From Actinomycetota bacterium (GTDB lineage Bacteria > Actinomycetota > Acidimicrobiia > Acidimicrobiales > Poriferisodalaceae), in contig JAADHX010000476.1 of assembly GCA_013151655.1 (NCBI GenBank), positions 1 to 7,879 on the forward strand: DNA of 7,879 nucleotides, read 5' to 3'. The first letter of the stretch is position 1; the number at the start of each line of letters is the position of its first letter. Of this stretch, positions 5,840-7,879 are shown one piece after another. The notes under the pieces are model-generated. The model saw nothing but the letters and a program-made list of their open reading frames with translations. It was not told where the DNA came from and did no database searches. A program made the position numbers and the translations under genes.

Positions 5840-6444
5840 TGTGGAACTTCGGCGACACGATTACCCGTCGCGAGGTGATGGGGTTTAGCCCCATCGGCGA
5901 TGGTGACTCAAGTGCGCCGTGGTTCGACAAAGCCTGGATCGAACAGCAAGTTCGTGTGATCGAACACTCCGAGGATCGTCTCGCGATATACGTCGAACCA
6001 GACTCGCCACACACGTTTCCACCTGGTGTCTGGCCAGGCGGGGCTGAGCACCCGTGGAAGAGTCGCGGCCGCTGGGAGGGCATCGGCTGTTTGATGACTC
6101 AAGACCCGCGCGATCACCACGCCGTCTGGCACTTTTGGAACGGGCCCGAACGCAACTTCGTCTGTTGGTATATCAACCTTCAGACAGCACCGCGCCTTTA
6201 TGGCAACACCATGGATACCCAAGATCTTGAAGTGGACCTCGTCGTGTGGCCTGACGGAACGTGGGAAATGAAAGACTGGGACTTGCTCGACGTTCGCGTT
6301 TCAGAGGGCAGATTCTCAACGGAGTTGGGCAGTTGGATTCGCACTCTCGCCACATCGCTAGGTGATCGACTTGACCGCAAGGACTACTGGTGGGACCTCT
6401 CACTGGCAGCCTGGGAGCCACCCGAAGAACTGAGCCATCAATGA
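5839..6444 (+). CDS. DUF402-domain protein (FomD/Ntdp-like phosphohydrolase fold)
   Basis: This is a 201-residue protein. The C-terminal half carries the DUF402 signature: WYINLQ at 110-115, then Asp126, Asp129 and Asp133 in the block DTQDLEVDLVVWPDG, and KDWD at 145-148. In characterised members (the FomD and Ntdp types) such acidic residues bind divalent metal for hydrolysis of nucleotide phosphoanhydride or phosphonate-nucleotide bonds. The N-terminal 60 residues start WNFGDTITRREV, as in many actinobacterial members. The ATG at 5839 has AGGGA 8 nt upstream. It overlaps the stop of the preceding mini-ORF, and its own stop overlaps the next start (ATGA), so it lies in a coupled chain. A role in removing a phosphate or nucleotide group in the pathway is inference. 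KAWIE near residue 31 repeats the LLM C-terminus at the DNA level. Confidence 0.85.
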   Translation: MWNFGDTITRREVMGFSPIGDGDSSAPWFDKAWIEQQVRVIEHSEDRLAIYVEPDSPHTFPPGVWPGGAEHPWKSRGRWEGIGCLMTQDPRDHHAVWHFWNGPERNFVCWYINLQTAPRLYGNTMDTQDLEVDLVVWPDGTWEMKDWDLLDVRVSEGRFSTELGSWIRTLATSLGDRLDRKDYWWDLSLAAWEPPEELSHQ

Positions 6445-7115
6445 CCGACGAGCATCCTGCAAGCAAGCTCTATGACGACAGCCATCGGGCCCTCCAGGCT
6501 GAGTTCGACACTGTTCGTCTGGCCGATGTTATGGAAGCAGGCATCGTCACCTCGGTGCTTGGTGTCGAGCAGCAGGATTTCATCGGATCGAGGGACTTCT
6601 TCTTCCTGTCGACCCTCGACGCGAGCGGCTGGCCCACCGTTTCATATAAGGGCGGACCGACCGGTGTAGTGCAGGTCATCGACGAGTCGACCCTCGCTTT
6701 CCCCATCTATGACGGCAATGGAATGTTCCTGTCCGCTGGCAATGTCGAGGCCCAGGCCAAGATCGGTCTGCTGTTCATAGATCTCGAAACTCCCCATCGC
6801 CTTCGGGTTCATGCCACCGCGTCGCTGGTCCGCGACGAAGAACTTATGGATCGGTTCCCTTCAGCGTTGTTGGTCGTGAAGGCCACTGTTGAGAACGTAT
6901 TCGTCAACTGCGCGCGGTACATACACAAACACGAACGGGTCGCCGATTCGCCATACATCCCCGACGAAGCAGGAGCCCAACCACACCCAAGCTGGAAACG
7001 TATCGACCTGATGCAGCCTTTCCTTCCTGAATCTGACGCTGGCCGGACCAGCGACGCCGGTGGGCCCATCACGGCTGTCGAGTACCACCAACATCTGGAT
7101 GAGGGCACGTCCTAG
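6441..7115 (+). CDS. Pyridoxamine 5'-phosphate oxidase-family (split-barrel) protein
   Basis: This is a 224-residue split beta-barrel flavoprotein-like protein. The core runs from FFFLSTLDASGWPTVSYKGG (53-72), through IYDGNGMFLSAGNVEAQAKIGLLF (89-112), to HRLRVHATASLV (119-130), which together form the FMN- or F420-binding groove. A further conserved block, VFVNCARYIHKHE (153-165), follows. The family (PPOX/FDOR) ranges from FMN oxidases to F420-dependent reductases; I cannot assign the cofactor. The ATG at 6441 overlaps the DUF402 stop (ATGA) and gives the natural N-terminus. An earlier in-frame start at 6390 lies inside the DUF402 gene. It is the last gene of the cluster, followed by a palindrome and a convergent gene. 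Confidence 0.88.
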   Translation: MTDEHPASKLYDDSHRALQAEFDTVRLADVMEAGIVTSVLGVEQQDFIGSRDFFFLSTLDASGWPTVSYKGGPTGVVQVIDESTLAFPIYDGNGMFLSAGNVEAQAKIGLLFIDLETPHRLRVHATASLVRDEELMDRFPSALLVVKATVENVFVNCARYIHKHERVADSPYIPDEAGAQPHPSWKRIDLMQPFLPESDAGRTSDAGGPITAVEYHQHLDEGTS

Positions 7116-7142
7116 CGATGCCATCCCTTCACAAAAGCGAGC

Positions 7143-7189
7143 AAATTGAGGGCTTGACCCACATTCAATGTGGCTGGATTCCTCAATTT
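7143..7189. terminator. 47-bp centred palindrome, candidate bidirectional terminator
   Basis: Outer arms AAATTGAGG (7143-7151) and CCTCAATTT (7181-7189) are perfect complements. Inner arms CCACATT (7159-7165) and AATGTGG (7167-7173) are also perfect, with both pairs centred on 7166. The 7-nt segments between them can pair partly. It lies between two convergent stop codons (7115 and 7207), the classical place for a shared terminator, with a short A-run on one side and T-run on the other. The U-tract is only three bases, so termination efficiency is uncertain. Confidence 0.5.
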
Positions 7190-7206
7190 CGGTCGGTGGA
7201 CATGAG

Positions 7207-7879
7207 CTAGTCCCTGTACTGAACGCCAGGCAAGATGCACAACATCTCGAACAGCAGATTCGCGGCGGTAAGGCTCGTTGCCCCGCTCGTGTCGTATATG
7301 GGGGCGACCTCAACCAAGTCGCAACCGACGACGTCGAGGCCGCGACAGCCGCGGATAATTTCCATAGCTTGGGGCGTGGTCAGGCCGCCGATCTCGGGCG
7401 TCCCGGTGCCACTCGCATAGGCCGGGTCGAGTCCGTCGATGTCGAAACTCAAGTACACCGGTCCAGCGCCAAGCTGGTCTCGAATCTCGCCCATCAGAGG
7501 GGCAAGGCTCTTGTACCAACACTCTTCTGCCTGAACAACTCGGAAGCCCTGCTGGCGCGACCAGTCGAAGTCGTCGGCCGCGTAGCCAGTGCCACGGACA
7601 CCAATCTGGGCTACTCGCGACCCGTCTAGAAGGCCCTCTTCTACGGCCCGACGAAACGGTGTGCCGTGGGCGATTCGTTCGCCAAACATGGTGTCGTTGA
7701 TGTCGGTGTGGGCGTCAATATGGACCATACCGACGGGCCCGTGTTTGGCTGCAATGGCCCGAAGTATGGGCAGAGCGATGGTGTGATCGCCGCCGATGGT
7801 GACAGTCTTCAGATCGTGCTTCAGCAGTTCCTCATAGTGGGCGGTAATGCGGTCGACTGAATCGGCGAGATTGTATGGA
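7207..7879 (-). CDS. Agmatinase/ureohydrolase, 5' end beyond the window
   Basis: This is a partial gene: 223 codons and the stop are present, and the frame stays open to the window edge, so roughly the first 90 residues of a usual 310-320 are missing. Manganese-binding signatures are intact in the visible part: GGDH at 29-32, DAHTD at 55-59 and SFDIDGLDP at 144-152, followed by SGTGTPEIGG. The enzyme hydrolyses a guanidino compound to urea and an amine. Agmatine, guanidinobutyrate or another guanidino acid are all possible, and the key substrate loop lies partly outside the window. The usual P before GTGTP is a Ser here (YASGTGTPE). A Met at 7728 is internal to the conserved core and is not the start. 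It is convergent with the metabolic cluster, so a functional link is not implied. Confidence 0.92.
   Translation of the reverse strand, partial: PYNLADSVDRITAHYEELLKHDLKTVTIGGDHTIALPILRAIAAKHGPVGMVHIDAHTDINDTMFGERIAHGTPFRRAVEEGLLDGSRVAQIGVRGTGYAADDFDWSRQQGFRVVQAEECWYKSLAPLMGEIRDQLGAGPVYLSFDIDGLDPAYASGTGTPEIGGLTTPQAMEIIRGCRGLDVVGCDLVEVAPIYDTSGATSLTAANLLFEMLCILPGVQYRD

Noticed and set aside
5388..6083. 231-codon minus-strand frame
   Set aside because: It covers the ends of the LLM and DUF402 genes in antisense. Its repeated GSFDPG motif is only the reverse reading of the 30-bp duplication.
7168..7629. 153-codon plus-strand frame
   Set aside because: It is antisense to the ureohydrolase, whose metal-binding motifs are intact on the minus strand.

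Overview
The window looks like chromosomal DNA from a high-GC actinobacterium. The gene set (an F420-type luciferase-like oxidoreductase, a DUF402 protein, a PPOX-family protein, an APH-like kinase and an SDR) and the dense same-strand packing would suit an environmental lineage such as Acidimicrobiia. That placement is inferred from gene content, not from a marker gene.

Left edge (1-324). Positions 78-129 (minus strand) hold the 3' half of a methionine tRNA gene, closest to initiator tRNA-fMet(CAT), with an encoded CCA. The D-arm and the 5' acceptor strand are missing. This is the usual footprint of an integrative element at a tRNA 3' end, and the element side would be to the right. Just outside it lie three TGTGAG repeats spaced 10 and 11 bp. 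No convincing gene lies between the tRNA fragment and 325.

Damaged toxin-antitoxin zone (325-1655). Two divergent loci start from a shared 203-bp intergenic region. On the left (minus strand) is an XRE-type antitoxin-like gene whose DNA-binding helix-turn-helix appears to be deleted in frame. On the right (plus strand) is an intact HTH_17/excisionase-type antitoxin, followed by a PIN toxin that keeps its N- and C-terminal ends but has lost the catalytic middle and changed frame. The intact antitoxin therefore appears to be orphaned.

Metabolic block (1676-7115, all plus strand). An SDR oxidoreductase stands slightly apart. It is followed by a tight run: a 2-oxoglutarate/Fe(II) dioxygenase, an APH/EcKinase-like phosphotransferase (TAGTG overlap), an LLM-class F420-type oxidoreductase (39-bp gap), a DUF402 phosphohydrolase-like protein, and a PPOX split-barrel flavoprotein (ATGA overlap). 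The order oxygenase, kinase, F420 enzyme, phosphohydrolase, flavin/F420-barrel protein suggests one pathway acting on an unknown small molecule. I cannot name the substrate.

The most unusual structure is the LLM/DUF402 junction (5774-5841). A 30-bp tandem duplication makes two identical hairpins. It also creates a 16-codon mini-ORF that overlaps the LLM stop (ATGA) and the DUF402 start (TGATG), while the second hairpin overlaps the DUF402 Shine-Dalgarno. This would be a translational-coupling relay.

Right edge (7116-7879). A 47-bp centred palindrome lies between convergent genes and is a candidate bidirectional terminator. A minus-strand agmatinase/ureohydrolase follows and runs off the window at its 5' end.
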